Assembly (NCBI RefSeq): GCF_024054175.1
Contig: NZ_JAMXLA010000001.1
Location: 2,797,166-2,861,165, forward strand
Length of the DNA stretch: 64,000 bases
Direction: 5' to 3'
Source of the DNA: Flavobacterium sp. NRK1
GTDB lineage: Bacteria > Bacteroidota > Bacteroidia > Flavobacteriales > Flavobacteriaceae
Part shown: positions 24,062 through 32,426 of the stretch, piece by piece
Numbering within the stretch: the stretch's first letter is position 1
Layout of the letters: the number at the start of each line of letters is the position of its first letter
Translations under genes and position numbers: made by a program
Notes under the pieces: generated by a model
The model's database searches: none
Told to the model about the DNA's origin: nothing
What the model saw: the letters and a program-made list of their open reading frames with translations, nothing else

Positions 24062-24793
24062 TCAGAGAAGTGAGGGTGTAAGCCCTGAAAACCTTTTTAC
24101 GTCATTAGACAAATGCGCATGATCGTAATAACCGCACTCAAACGCAATTTCGGAAAGACTTTTTTCTTTGGAAGAGACGATATGTTTCATAGCATTCTGA
24201 AAGCGAATTATGTTGCTGTACTCTTTCGGGCTAAGGCCTATATTTACTGCGAACATCCGTTCAAGTTGGCGCACAGTTGTGCAATGCCGGCTTGCCAACT
24301 GGCTGATAGTATGTTGCCCTTTTGATAAACCTATATCATAAAGAACCTGTTGGAAATTTCCATCAATTTGTTTTGCCCGTTCAGTATAGAATTTATTGAA
24401 ATACTGAACATTGTTTTTAAGAACAAGAGCGGTATCAAAAGATTGGCAGCGGTCAAATTCAATAGTCGAATTTACCAGTTCCTTTTGTGAGGCATATTTA
24501 TATAAATAAGAAAAAATACCGGGCTTTAGACAAATCCCGACCAGATTTGTATCCTGATTTACAAAGCTTTCCTTGAAAGAAGTCATCGCTCCCACAACAT
24601 ATGTTTTACCGTGCTCCATTTTAGATGACCCATTATCAGTTAAGCAATTATCTCCGAGATTAATAACAATACCCGGACAGCCATCAGGAAATATACGTTC
24701 CCACTGATTGTCCGTTGTATCTCCTTTAAGTTGCCAGTAGGAGTGGATGTAGGGCTGCAATGCTGGTGTTGGTATTTTTTCGAGGTAGGTCAT
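24062..24793 (-). CDS. AraC-family regulator (DUF6597-like sensor)
   Basis: A 243-residue regulator from the ATG at 24793. The N-terminal half (about 1-120, ALQPYIHSYWQLKG ... FPDGCPGIVINLGD) is the DUF6597-like region of AraC proteins, and the C-terminal AraC double helix-turn-helix covers about 140-240 (ISQLASRHCTTVRQLERMFAVNIGLSPKEY ... LSEIAFECGYYDHAHLSNDVKRFSGLTP). It lies upstream of the dihydrofolate-reductase-family gene on the same strand, which it may control. Confidence 0.85.
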   Translation of the reverse strand: MTYLEKIPTPALQPYIHSYWQLKGDTTDNQWERIFPDGCPGIVINLGDNCLTDNGSSKMEHGKTYVVGAMTSFKESFVNQDTNLVGICLKPGIFSYLYKYASQKELVNSTIEFDRCQSFDTALVLKNNVQYFNKFYTERAKQIDGNFQQVLYDIGLSKGQHTISQLASRHCTTVRQLERMFAVNIGLSPKEYSNIIRFQNAMKHIVSSKEKSLSEIAFECGYYDHAHLSNDVKRFSGLTPSLL

Positions 24794-24948
24794 GTGGAGT
24801 AAGTTGTCTAGCAAAAATAAAGTAAAAATATTTAACTTAATATATTACCGTTCTAACCGCTGCTTTAGCCAGTGTACATTGTAGTAATAACCTTTGACTA
24901 ATAAATTTAGGTTATTAGGTAGATTCAATTGTTTTAATCCAGACAGCT

Positions 24949-26259
24949 CTATGCTGTCCGGATATTATACTTTTCCTTTAATAGCCGTATCTCTTTTTCG
25001 AGCTTTCCCAATATGGCAATATCTGCCTGCGACATTTTAGCCACTTTCTTGTTGAGTCGCTTATCAAGGAGAGTCATTTCTCTCCCAATAGATGCCTGTT
25101 CTGTAATAGCATAGGCTTCCGTTTGTTTTACTGATGCATGCCCAAGCATTTCCTTTACTACATGGATCGGCACATTATTGTTTAATGTAACCGTGCTCCC
25201 AAAGGTCCTGCGTGCCATGTGTGTATTAAGCGTAAAAGGAAATCCGCAGAGGTTGGCTATTTCTTTTAGGTATTCATTCATCTTTTGGTTCGATGAAACA
25301 GGCAGGACTGTTCTCCGCTGAAGGCATAAAGGATGGTCTTTGTATTTGTCAATAATTCTTAAAGCTTGTGGCAATAGAGGTATATTAGTCTCTGAACCCG
25401 TTTTTTGGCGGGCAGAGATGATCCAGAGCTTCCCGTCAATACCTTTTTTTATTTCCGCCTTTTTCAGTTGATAAACATCAATGTAAGCAAGTCCTGTATA
25501 ACATTGAAACACGAAAACATCACGTACCACATTCAGCCTGTCAGTTGTGAAGTATTGGTTCTCCAGCGCATACAGTTCCTGGCTCGAAAGCGGTTTCTTA
25601 ATGACCTTAGTCTTACGGCCTTTGAAGTTCTTAAACGGATCCTTCAGTATTATTTCTTTGTCTATTGCGCGCAGTACGATTTTCTTGAAATTGGCAATAT
25701 ACTTTAACGACGTATTATTGCTGCAATTGCGCACTGTCCGAAGATAAAATTCAAAATCTTTAATGAAGGCAAGGTCAAGATCAGCGAATTCCATATCGAC
25801 ACGGTTGAACTTTATTCTGATGAACTCCCTTAAGTGGTTTATCGTAATCGTAAAACGGTCCAGCGTGCCTTCTGCATACCCTTTGCCTATCAGGGCAGCC
25901 ATTTCCCGGTTATGAGATTCGAACTCTTCGAGGACCTTAACACGGGGTGTAAGCCTGCCAAGGATATAATCCATAATCTTCTCCGAAGTTACAGGCTTTC
26001 CGCTATACAGCAGTTCGGTCTTGCACTCATTCACTTTCATCAGCAATGAGTCCAGGAAAAAGTTTATTGCCTTAGCATCCTCTTTATTGCCTATTGCCCG
26101 TTCTGTCTTTTGGTCCCAGCGGCTTACTTCCCATTTTCTTTTAATCGACGTTTCCCTTGGAACGCCATCTACCGTGATCCTCAGGTAGATATTCCTGAGG
26201 CTGCCTGCATTGCGGGGTGTTTTCAAAAAGAAAGACAACCCAAAACTGTTCTCTAACAT
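24949..26259 (-). CDS. Tyrosine recombinase, IntDOT-like integrase
   Basis: A 436-residue integrase of the Bacteroidetes conjugative-element type. It has an arm-binding N-terminal part (about 1-95), a SAM-like core-binding domain (about 105-205) and the catalytic domain (about 220-410). Visible catalytic residues: Lys286, His347, Arg350, His374 and Tyr383 (EAYA). At the place where most tyrosine recombinases have Arg I there is alanine (TGLAYID, about residues 255-261). IntDOT of CTnDOT also lacks Arg I, so this fits a functional enzyme of that class. It is encoded next to the tRNA-Tyr gene and repeat cluster at 26361-26419. Confidence 0.93.
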   Translation of the reverse strand: MLENSFGLSFFLKTPRNAGSLRNIYLRITVDGVPRETSIKRKWEVSRWDQKTERAIGNKEDAKAINFFLDSLLMKVNECKTELLYSGKPVTSEKIMDYILGRLTPRVKVLEEFESHNREMAALIGKGYAEGTLDRFTITINHLREFIRIKFNRVDMEFADLDLAFIKDFEFYLRTVRNCSNNTSLKYIANFKKIVLRAIDKEIILKDPFKNFKGRKTKVIKKPLSSQELYALENQYFTTDRLNVVRDVFVFQCYTGLAYIDVYQLKKAEIKKGIDGKLWIISARQKTGSETNIPLLPQALRIIDKYKDHPLCLQRRTVLPVSSNQKMNEYLKEIANLCGFPFTLNTHMARRTFGSTVTLNNNVPIHVVKEMLGHASVKQTEAYAITEQASIGREMTLLDKRLNKKVAKMSQADIAILGKLEKEIRLLKEKYNIRTA

Positions 26260-26332
26260 AATTCAACTTTTTAGATTAATAAATGTAGAAATACAGCGTC
26301 TTAAAATCAAGTCGTTAACCTGATTTACCTGT

Positions 26333-26420
26333 TGATATACAGGTGTTTGAGTACAATTCTGTGGCACATTTTTCTTAGAGGCAAATGTGCCACGATTTTG
26401 CCACAAAACTTTTGTGCCGT
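26333..26420. repeat. Inverted-repeat cluster, candidate integrase arm sites
   Basis: Inside about 90 bases lie ACCTGT/ACAGGT (about 26325-26343), GTGGCACATTT/AAATGTGCCAC (26361-26371 with 26383-26393) and CACAAAA/TTTTGTG (26402-26416). The core TGTGCCA or its variants TTGCCAC and TTGTGCC recurs four times. They lie between the integrase gene and the tRNA. They could be recombinase or excisionase arm-type binding sites; that role is inference. Confidence 0.5.
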
Positions 26421-26456
26421 TTTATAAATTCTGATGAAGTGCAGGGAAATAAAAAA

Positions 26457-26485
26457 ACCTGCAAATCATTGATTTTGCAGGTTTT
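26457..26485 (-). terminator. Rho-independent terminator after tRNA-Tyr
   Basis: Reading the minus strand, ACCTGCAAAATCA and TGATTTGCAGGT pair with one bulge and are followed by seven T residues. It probably ends the tRNA-Tyr transcript. Confidence 0.75.
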
Positions 26486-26552
26486 ACACGTTTTTTTACG
26501 GGTTTTTGAAAAACTTGGAAAAGCTTGATTTTCCTTATTTTAACCCATTTCG

Positions 26553-26633
26553 TGGGGAGAGCAGGATTCGAACCTGCGAAGGTTTCCCAACGGATTTACA
26601 GTCCGTCCTCGTTGGCCGCTTGAGTATCTCCCC
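26553..26633 (-). tRNA. tRNA-Tyr (anticodon GTA)
   Basis: An 81-base class II tRNA. The acceptor stem GGGGAGA/TCTCCCC, the D arm, the anticodon arm ACGGA-CTGTAAA-TCCGT (anticodon GTA), a long variable arm and the TTCGAAT T-loop are all visible. The discriminator is A and the CCA end is not encoded. The 3' end faces the integrase gene, as expected for a tRNA used as an integration target. Confidence 0.97.
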
Positions 26634-26673
26634 ATGCTCTTTTACGAGTCATGCATTGTTGTTTAATGCGGTG

Positions 26674-26703
26674 CAAATATAGAACTGTTTTTTAAGTAAA
26701 CAA
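26674..26703 (-). promoter_or_regulatory. Promoter of tRNA-Tyr
   Basis: TTG (26701-26703, minus strand), 19-base spacer, then TATATTTG (26674-26681), a perfect match to the flavobacterial consensus. The transcript would start near 26667, about 34 bases before the mature tRNA. Confidence 0.8.
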
Positions 26704-26761
26704 ACATATTTGCTGGTAATTTTATAACTATTTTTTAAAGTGCTGTACACTAATAAAATAA

Positions 26762-26788
26762 AAAATCTCCCGAGGGAGATTTTAATTT
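26762..26788 (-). terminator. Rho-independent terminator
   Basis: AAAATCTCCC/GGGAGATTTT with a two-base loop (26762-26771, 26774-26783) flanked by A and T runs, ending the TlpA-like gene. Confidence 0.85.
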
Positions 26789-26807
26789 TGTATAGAAAAA
26801 CTGATAC

Positions 26808-27950
26808 TTATTTTGCTAAAAGTTCAGCAACTTTTGTTTTAAGTTCTTCACCTCTTAAATCTTTTGCCACTATCTTTCCGTTTGCATCCAGTATGAAAGT
26901 AGCCGGTATAGATTGTACCCCATATTGAACTGCGATAGGTTCTTCCCAAAACTTAAGATTAGAAACATGGTTCCAGGTTAATTTATCGGCAGCAATAGCT
27001 TCTTTCCATTTGCCTTCTTCTTTATCAAGAGAAACACCAATAATATTTAATCCTTTAGGGTGAAGTTCATTATACATTGCAACTACATTAGGATTTTCCA
27101 TGCGGCATGGCTTACACCATGAAGCCCAAAAATCTATAATTGTAACTTTGCCCATAGATTCTTTTAAAGAAAGTTTTTTGCCTTCAGGTGTAGCGGCAGT
27201 AAAATCCGGTGCTGTTGCGCCAATCTCTACATTTGCTTTTGCTACCGCAGGTGCATTTGCTTTTTCAATCATTTCACCAAGCTCTTTGCCTGCTTTTGTC
27301 TTCTTTACTTCAGGATCAAGAGCGTCATATCTCTTTTTCATATCAGCATAAGGAATTTTTTCCATAGAAAAAGCTTGTTTTAGTAGTAATACAGATATAT
27401 AAGCTTTAGGATTTTTGTCAACAAAGTTTTTAGAAATTTCTTTCATTTCCTTACCTATAGCTTCATAGCCTTTATTAAGCTTATTCATAACAACAGTATC
27501 CTGTTTTTTATAAGCTTCCATCATTGCTGCCTGGTTTTCTTTTTGGAAAGCCAGTATTTTTTTTCTTGGAGCAGCTATTTTGTCATAATATTCACTAAGC
27601 TTTTCGTTGTTGTAGGTACCAGTTTTTTTTGATTTAAAAATTGAATCTTTATCTACTGCAATATCAATTTCTCCTTCTTCAAGAATAAATTCGGCTTTAC
27701 CATTAACCCCGTCTACTTGTATAAAATGTAATTCAGGTTCAGTAACATTACCTTTAAATGCAAATTTTCCATTTTCAACTTTTGCGGTATCAACAGAGGC
27801 ATATCCCATTGCACCCTGTTTTTCAAGGAAAACATTTTTACCGTTTAAAGAAGAATCTACTGTTCCGGTAATTTCAAACTGGTTGTCTGCCAGTTTATTG
27901 CAGGACACAACAAAAGCGGAAGCAACAGCAATTAAAAGAAATTTTTTCAT
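26808..27950 (-). CDS. TlpA/ResA-like thioredoxin lipoprotein
   Basis: A 380-residue lipoprotein (lipobox ending in Cys17, FVVSC). It has an N-terminal DUF4369 domain (about 25-115), a helical linker and a C-terminal thioredoxin-fold domain (about 240-380) with the active site WCKPC (Cys279 and Cys282). Such proteins are periplasmic or membrane-anchored thiol-disulfide oxidoreductases related to TlpA and ResA, involved in envelope redox chemistry. It is preceded by a 3' terminator and lies beside the persulfide-related gene pair, which may fit a sulfur-redox neighbourhood. Confidence 0.88.
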   Translation of the reverse strand: MKKFLLIAVASAFVVSCNKLADNQFEITGTVDSSLNGKNVFLEKQGAMGYASVDTAKVENGKFAFKGNVTEPELHFIQVDGVNGKAEFILEEGEIDIAVDKDSIFKSKKTGTYNNEKLSEYYDKIAAPRKKILAFQKENQAAMMEAYKKQDTVVMNKLNKGYEAIGKEMKEISKNFVDKNPKAYISVLLLKQAFSMEKIPYADMKKRYDALDPEVKKTKAGKELGEMIEKANAPAVAKANVEIGATAPDFTAATPEGKKLSLKESMGKVTIIDFWASWCKPCRMENPNVVAMYNELHPKGLNIIGVSLDKEEGKWKEAIAADKLTWNHVSNLKFWEEPIAVQYGVQSIPATFILDANGKIVAKDLRGEELKTKVAELLAK

Positions 27951-28038
27951 ATATTTTTTTGGTTTATTATTTTGTGTAAAAGTATTTAAAAATCAATTGC
28001 ATACTCATAGCCTTATAGAATTTATTTTATTCTTACTA

Positions 28039-29448
28039 TCAGGAGCATGTAGGTTGTATTGCGGTTGTTTTTACATTGGTATTTTTAATACCTCCAAAGC
28101 CTTTTTCAACATTAATCATGTTATGATAACCCCGTGATTTTAGTATAGAAGCCATAATTACTGAGCGGTATCCTCCTGCACAGTGAATATAAAATTCTTC
28201 TTCTTTCGGTACTTCGGCCAGTTGTTCATTTACAAAATCAAGAGGTATATTAACAGCATTTACAACATGACCATTGCCAAACTCACCTGGTTTTCTTGAG
28301 TCAACAATAATTTTTTCTTCTTTAGCCAATGCTTCTGCAAAACTTTCCGGAGATATTGATTGTATGCTGTCAGTTTCAAATCCTGCCTCTTTCCATGCTG
28401 CAATGCCCCCTTTAAGGTATCCCAGGCTAAAATCAAATCCTACACGTGCAAGTCTGGTAATGGTTTCAGTTTCTTTTCCTTCAGGGGTTACCAGTAAAAG
28501 AGGTTGGTTTACATCTCTGATAAGAGCACCTACCCAGGGCGCAAAATTCCCATGAAGTCCAATAAATACAGATCCGGGAATATGTTCTTTTACAAAATCA
28601 TCTTCATGCCTTACATCAAGCACAATAGCGTCGGTTTCATTAGCTTTTGCCATAAATTCCTGTGCTGTAAAAACAGTTTGTCCTTTTTCTATAATAGTGT
28701 CAAGGCTTTGGTATCCCTGTATATTAAGCATAACATTTTGTGGAAAATAAGCAGGGGGGGCTCCCAATCCGTCAAGAAGTTCTTTAATAAATTCTTCTTT
28801 TGTCATATCTGCTCTGAGTGCATAATTCACTTTCTTCTGATTTCCCAGTGTATCAGTTGTTTCTTTACTCATGTTTTTACCACATGCGCTGCCTGCTCCA
28901 TGACTTGGATATACAATTATATCATCAGCGAGAGGCATAATTTTATTGCGAAGCGAATCAAAAAGGTGAGAAGCAAGAATATCCTGTGTAAGATCTTTCG
29001 TTAACGCCTGAGCAAGATCCGGACGACCTACATCACCAATAAATAAAGTATCTCCGGTAATTATACCATGAGTTTTTCCTATTTCATCTATTAATAAATA
29101 GCAGGTGCTTTCCAGAGTGTGGCCGGGAGTATGTATAGCTCTGATAGTATAATTACCTACTTTAAATTCCTGCCCGTCATTTGCAATAACAGCTTCAAAT
29201 TCCGGCCTGGCTGTTGGCCCATATACAATTTTGGCTCCTGTTTTTTTTGCAAGATCTATATGTCCGGAAACAAAATCGGCATGAAAATGCGTTTCAAAAA
29301 TGTATTTTATTGCAGCATTGTCTTTCTGAGCCTTATCTATATAGGGCTGTACTTCCCTTAAAGGATCAAAAATTGCGGCTTCACCATTGCTCTCAAGGTA
29401 ATAAGCTGCCTGTGCAATGCAGCCTGTATATATTTGTTCTATTTTCAT
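28039..29448 (-). CDS. Persulfide dioxygenase-rhodanese fusion
   Basis: A 469-residue fusion. The N-terminal half is a metallo-beta-lactamase fold (THFHADFVSGH, IHTPGHT, GDTLFIGD, YPSHGAGS), the non-heme-iron persulfide dioxygenase type. Two rhodanese domains follow. The first (about 265-355) lacks the catalytic cysteine at the loop (LLVTPEGKETE). The second (about 370-450) keeps it (CAGGYRS, Cys423). The enzyme oxidises glutathione-type persulfides to sulfite while the rhodanese moves sulfane sulfur, known from this family. It is downstream of the TSUP permease gene on the same strand. Confidence 0.88.
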   Translation of the reverse strand: MKIEQIYTGCIAQAAYYLESNGEAAIFDPLREVQPYIDKAQKDNAAIKYIFETHFHADFVSGHIDLAKKTGAKIVYGPTARPEFEAVIANDGQEFKVGNYTIRAIHTPGHTLESTCYLLIDEIGKTHGIITGDTLFIGDVGRPDLAQALTKDLTQDILASHLFDSLRNKIMPLADDIIVYPSHGAGSACGKNMSKETTDTLGNQKKVNYALRADMTKEEFIKELLDGLGAPPAYFPQNVMLNIQGYQSLDTIIEKGQTVFTAQEFMAKANETDAIVLDVRHEDDFVKEHIPGSVFIGLHGNFAPWVGALIRDVNQPLLLVTPEGKETETITRLARVGFDFSLGYLKGGIAAWKEAGFETDSIQSISPESFAEALAKEEKIIVDSRKPGEFGNGHVVNAVNIPLDFVNEQLAEVPKEEEFYIHCAGGYRSVIMASILKSRGYHNMINVEKGFGGIKNTNVKTTAIQPTCS

Positions 29449-29496
29449 AATAAGGATATTTAAGATATTAAGCCGGCTGTAATAAATAAACCAAAA

Positions 29497-30291
29497 CTAG
29501 AAACCTATGATTTCTTTTGAAAGGATAAAGGCAGCCATAATCAGTACAAACCACCCAAATCCGCGTTTTAGCTGTTTTTCATTTACATACGTGTGCAGAT
29601 AATTTCCTGCAAATATACCAAAAACAGAAATTACGGTAAAGGATAAAAGAAAATCCCATTGAATGTTTATAGTTTGCATGTCACCTGCAAATCCGGTGAG
29701 TGAATTTATAGCAATAATAAATAAAGATGTGCCAACAGCTTTTTTCATTGTAAGGCCTCCAAAAAATACAAGCATTGGTATAATAAGAAACCCGCCGCCT
29801 GCGCCTACAAGTCCCATAAAAAGTCCTACTACAGCAACTCCCGGTAAAGCATACAGATAGTTTATTTTTTTAGGTTCATCATTATCACAGGTAGTTTTTT
29901 GCGTAAGCATAGAAACAGATGCCATGAGCATTATAACGCCAAAAAGCATCATGATAAAAGTATCTTTACTTAAAGTATAAACTTCTGTTCCAATAATTTT
30001 CTCAGGTATATAAGGTAGTATATATCTGCGTGTAATGTAAACTACTATGAAAGAAGGCACTGCTATGATAAAGCCTGTTTTTATAGCTATATTTTTCTTG
30101 TAATAATTCTGAAAGCTTCCAAAAGCAGAAGTTGTGCCTACTGTAAAAAGAGAATAGGCTGTAGCTGTTACAGGGTTCACTCCCATAATATAAACTAATA
30201 ATGGTACTGTAAGTATAGATCCGCCGCCACCCATAAGGCCTAAAATCAAACCTATTAAAAATGCTCCGGTATAAGCAATAATTATTTCCAT
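29497..30291 (-). CDS. TSUP family (TauE/SafE) permease
   Basis: A 264-residue membrane protein with about eight hydrophobic segments and the paired motifs LMGGGGSILTVPLLVY and VGAGGGFLIIPMLVF, typical for the sulfite exporter TauE/SafE family. Together with the downstream persulfide dioxygenase-rhodanese gene (48 bases apart, same strand) it fits export of sulfite or related sulfur oxyanions produced during persulfide oxidation. Transport of sulfite is inferred from family and context. Confidence 0.88.
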   Translation of the reverse strand: MEIIIAYTGAFLIGLILGLMGGGGSILTVPLLVYIMGVNPVTATAYSLFTVGTTSAFGSFQNYYKKNIAIKTGFIIAVPSFIVVYITRRYILPYIPEKIIGTEVYTLSKDTFIMMLFGVIMLMASVSMLTQKTTCDNDEPKKINYLYALPGVAVVGLFMGLVGAGGGFLIIPMLVFFGGLTMKKAVGTSLFIIAINSLTGFAGDMQTINIQWDFLLSFTVISVFGIFAGNYLHTYVNEKQLKRGFGWFVLIMAAFILSKEIIGF

Positions 30292-30597
30292 TTTTTAGTT
30301 AAAACCTAAAATGAAAGCCTTAAGCCGAATATTATCCGCATGATTTTACATTATTTAGGTTAGGGTCTTGTATTTTACTGGTTATTAGTAAGTTGTCTTG
30401 TTGATATTATATTAATATTTACGATATACTCAGTTTGGTAGACTTTTTGCTATCTGATTTTATATCAAATGCAATTTTACGATTTAAATTTTGTAAAATT
30501 ATTAATTCAAACGATTAAGTTATCACAAACTTCATATATATTTGTGATGCTTTTTTTAAAGCTAATGTAATTATAATTCAGTTGTAAGTTAAAATTT
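30292..30597. promoter_or_regulatory. Divergent intergenic region
   Basis: About 300 bases between the permease (minus) and glutamate dehydrogenase (plus) genes. A TATATTTG element (30537-30544) lies about 53 bases before the dehydrogenase start; no good -33 TTG at the usual spacing is present. No gene is supported here, and no clear promoter was found for the permease side. Confidence 0.5.
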
Positions 30598-31872
30598 ATG
30601 GCAACAGCAATAAAGCCCCGCGTGGGCATGTATGAAAACGTTAAAAACCAGTTTGAAAAGGCTGCAGCAGTTATGGGGCTGGATGAAAGCGTTAAAAAGA
30701 TCTTATCTATAACTAATAATGAGATCGTGGTTCATTTTCCTGTAAAAATGGACAATGGTGCAGTAGAAGTATTTACCGGATACAGAGTACAGCATAACAA
30801 TGCTCTTGGTCCTTATAAGGGAGGTTTAAGATACCATCCAACAGTAGATATTGATGCAGCCAGAGCTCTTGCTACCTGGATGACCTGGAAAACATCGTTG
30901 GCAGGCCTTCCTTATGGAGGAGGTAAAGGGGGGATTCAGATTGATCCTAAGCAATACTCTCAGGGAGAGCTTGAAAGAATTACAAGACGTTTTACTTTTG
31001 CTCTTGGAGATAATATTGGTCCTGAACATGATATACCTGCCCCGGATGTGAATACAAACGCACAGATGATGGCTTGGATAGCAGATACCTATATGTCTAC
31101 AAAATCACCTGCTGAGCGTTCTAAAAATCAGCACGTTGTTACCGGTAAACCAGTAGGTTCGGGCGGGCTTGAAGGACGTGACAGGGCTACAGGTTTTGGT
31201 GTTGTTGTAACGCTTGAGTCTTGGGCTAAAGTAAAAGGAACTACTCTTGAAGGAAAAAAATATATTGTACAGGGGTTTGGTAATGTTGGCTACTGGGCTG
31301 CGCATTTTATGAATAAAAATGGAGCTATACTTGTTGGTGTTCAGGATGCTACTGGTACAATTTACAATCCTGAAGGTATAGATCCTGAAGCTTTATTAAG
31401 ATATCAGAGTGATAATGCAACTATTACCGGTTATAAAGGAACCCAGAATTACAAATCTGATGAGTTTTTTGGAATAGAATGTGATATTATTATTCCGGCT
31501 GCTTTAGGAAATCAGATTACAGAAGAAAACGCAGCTAATATTAAAGCTAAAGTTATTGCCGAAGGTGCTAACGGACCTACAGATACTGAAGGCGAAGTAA
31601 TATTACTGGCTAATGGTGTTGATATCATTCCGGATATCCTTTGTAATTCAGGCGGTGTGGTTGGTAGTTATTTTGAATGGCTGCAAAACCGTAACGGCGA
31701 GATATGGACAATGGATGATGTTATTATTAAACTTAGAAAAAAACTTGAAGAAGCTTTTAATAAAGTAATTACTTCTTCGGTTCAGTATAAAACAGACTGG
31801 AGAACTGCTGCATATATTGTAGCATTAACCAGAATTGAAATGGCTTACAAACAAAGAGGTATCTTTCCTTAA
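30598..31872 (+). CDS. gdhA: Glutamate dehydrogenase
   Basis: A 424-residue member of the Glu/Leu/Phe/Val dehydrogenase family, which interconverts glutamate and 2-oxoglutarate plus ammonia with NAD(P). Visible motifs: GGLRYHPTVDIDAARALA, the catalytic-lysine glycine-rich loop PYGGGKGGI (about 102-110), PAPDVNTNAQMMAW, and the nucleotide-binding GFGNVGYWAA (about 225). The length is normal. Followed by a strong terminator; 306 bases separate it from the divergent sulfur pair. The gene symbol reflects the family only, not the cofactor. Confidence 0.92.
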   Translation: MATAIKPRVGMYENVKNQFEKAAAVMGLDESVKKILSITNNEIVVHFPVKMDNGAVEVFTGYRVQHNNALGPYKGGLRYHPTVDIDAARALATWMTWKTSLAGLPYGGGKGGIQIDPKQYSQGELERITRRFTFALGDNIGPEHDIPAPDVNTNAQMMAWIADTYMSTKSPAERSKNQHVVTGKPVGSGGLEGRDRATGFGVVVTLESWAKVKGTTLEGKKYIVQGFGNVGYWAAHFMNKNGAILVGVQDATGTIYNPEGIDPEALLRYQSDNATITGYKGTQNYKSDEFFGIECDIIIPAALGNQITEENAANIKAKVIAEGANGPTDTEGEVILLANGVDIIPDILCNSGGVVGSYFEWLQNRNGEIWTMDDVIIKLRKKLEEAFNKVITSSVQYKTDWRTAAYIVALTRIEMAYKQRGIFP

Positions 31873-31892
31873 TATACTCTTATATTATATTT

Positions 31893-31924
31893 CAAAAGGC
31901 GCTATATGGCGCCTTTTGTGTTTT
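31893..31924 (+). terminator. Rho-independent terminator after gdhA
   Basis: CAAAAGGCGC/GCGCCTTTTG (31893-31902 with 31909-31918) and a following T run. Confidence 0.9.
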
Positions 31925-31933
31925 TAAAATTAT

Positions 31934-31941
31934 TATATTTG
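31934..31941 (+). promoter_or_regulatory. -7 promoter element of the gene at 31987
   Basis: TATATTTG matches TAnnTTTG. A TTG at 31916-31918 (15 bases upstream of the element) is slightly close for a standard -33, so this is a partial promoter. Confidence 0.4.
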
Positions 31942-31986
31942 ATATATTAAGTATCAGAGAGCTGCTAACCAGTAAATAGTTGTTGT

Positions 31987-32394
31987 ATGAAAAAAGTTTT
32001 TTCAATAATAGTCTTTTCGGGTGTATTGTTTGCCCATGGCCAGCAAAAAGTTTTTTCTAATGAACTGGCAATAGCTAACAATAGTAGGGTAGAAGATAAG
32101 TTTAAACCATTGGATATAGATTTTGCTTACTTCTCAAAAAACTATAAAAAAGTTTTTGGTGAATATATTTTTATGCTTGACAGTAATAATTTTGGAGCAA
32201 GAAATGTATACGTAGGCTATGACAGCCGACTATATTATCAGGATAGATCTACGTTTATTATGGAATATCCGGGTCCTCATTCATCTAACTATAGCTGGAA
32301 TGCTGATTATATTGGAGGGTTAATAGCAGGTGTTAAATTGTTATTCAGCAACGAAAAAGATTATACTAAAAATTATAGCGATTACCAGAAATAA
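31987..32394 (+). CDS. Small secreted protein
   Basis: A 135-residue protein with a signal peptide (MKKVFSIIVFSGVLFAHG, cleavage near residue 19) and a mature part rich in Tyr and Asn (YVGYDSRLYYQDRSTFIMEY). No recognised family. It is followed directly by a bidirectional terminator at 32396-32420. Confidence 0.75.
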   Translation: MKKVFSIIVFSGVLFAHGQQKVFSNELAIANNSRVEDKFKPLDIDFAYFSKNYKKVFGEYIFMLDSNNFGARNVYVGYDSRLYYQDRSTFIMEYPGPHSSNYSWNADYIGGLIAGVKLLFSNEKDYTKNYSDYQK

Positions 32395-32395
32395 T

Positions 32396-32420
32396 AAAGG
32401 GCTTTTAAAAGCCCTTTTTT
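32396..32420. terminator. Bidirectional terminator
   Basis: A palindrome AAAGGGCTTTT/AAAAGCCCTTT with T and A flanks between the convergent secreted-protein gene (plus) and receptor gene (minus). Confidence 0.85.
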
Positions 32421-32426
32421 GTTGTT

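Noticed and set aside
1..26552. Second copy of the tRNA-Tyr 3' end (attL)
   Set aside because: I looked for GGGGAGAGCAGGATTCGAAC in the left part and did not find it by eye; a calculation is needed before excluding it.
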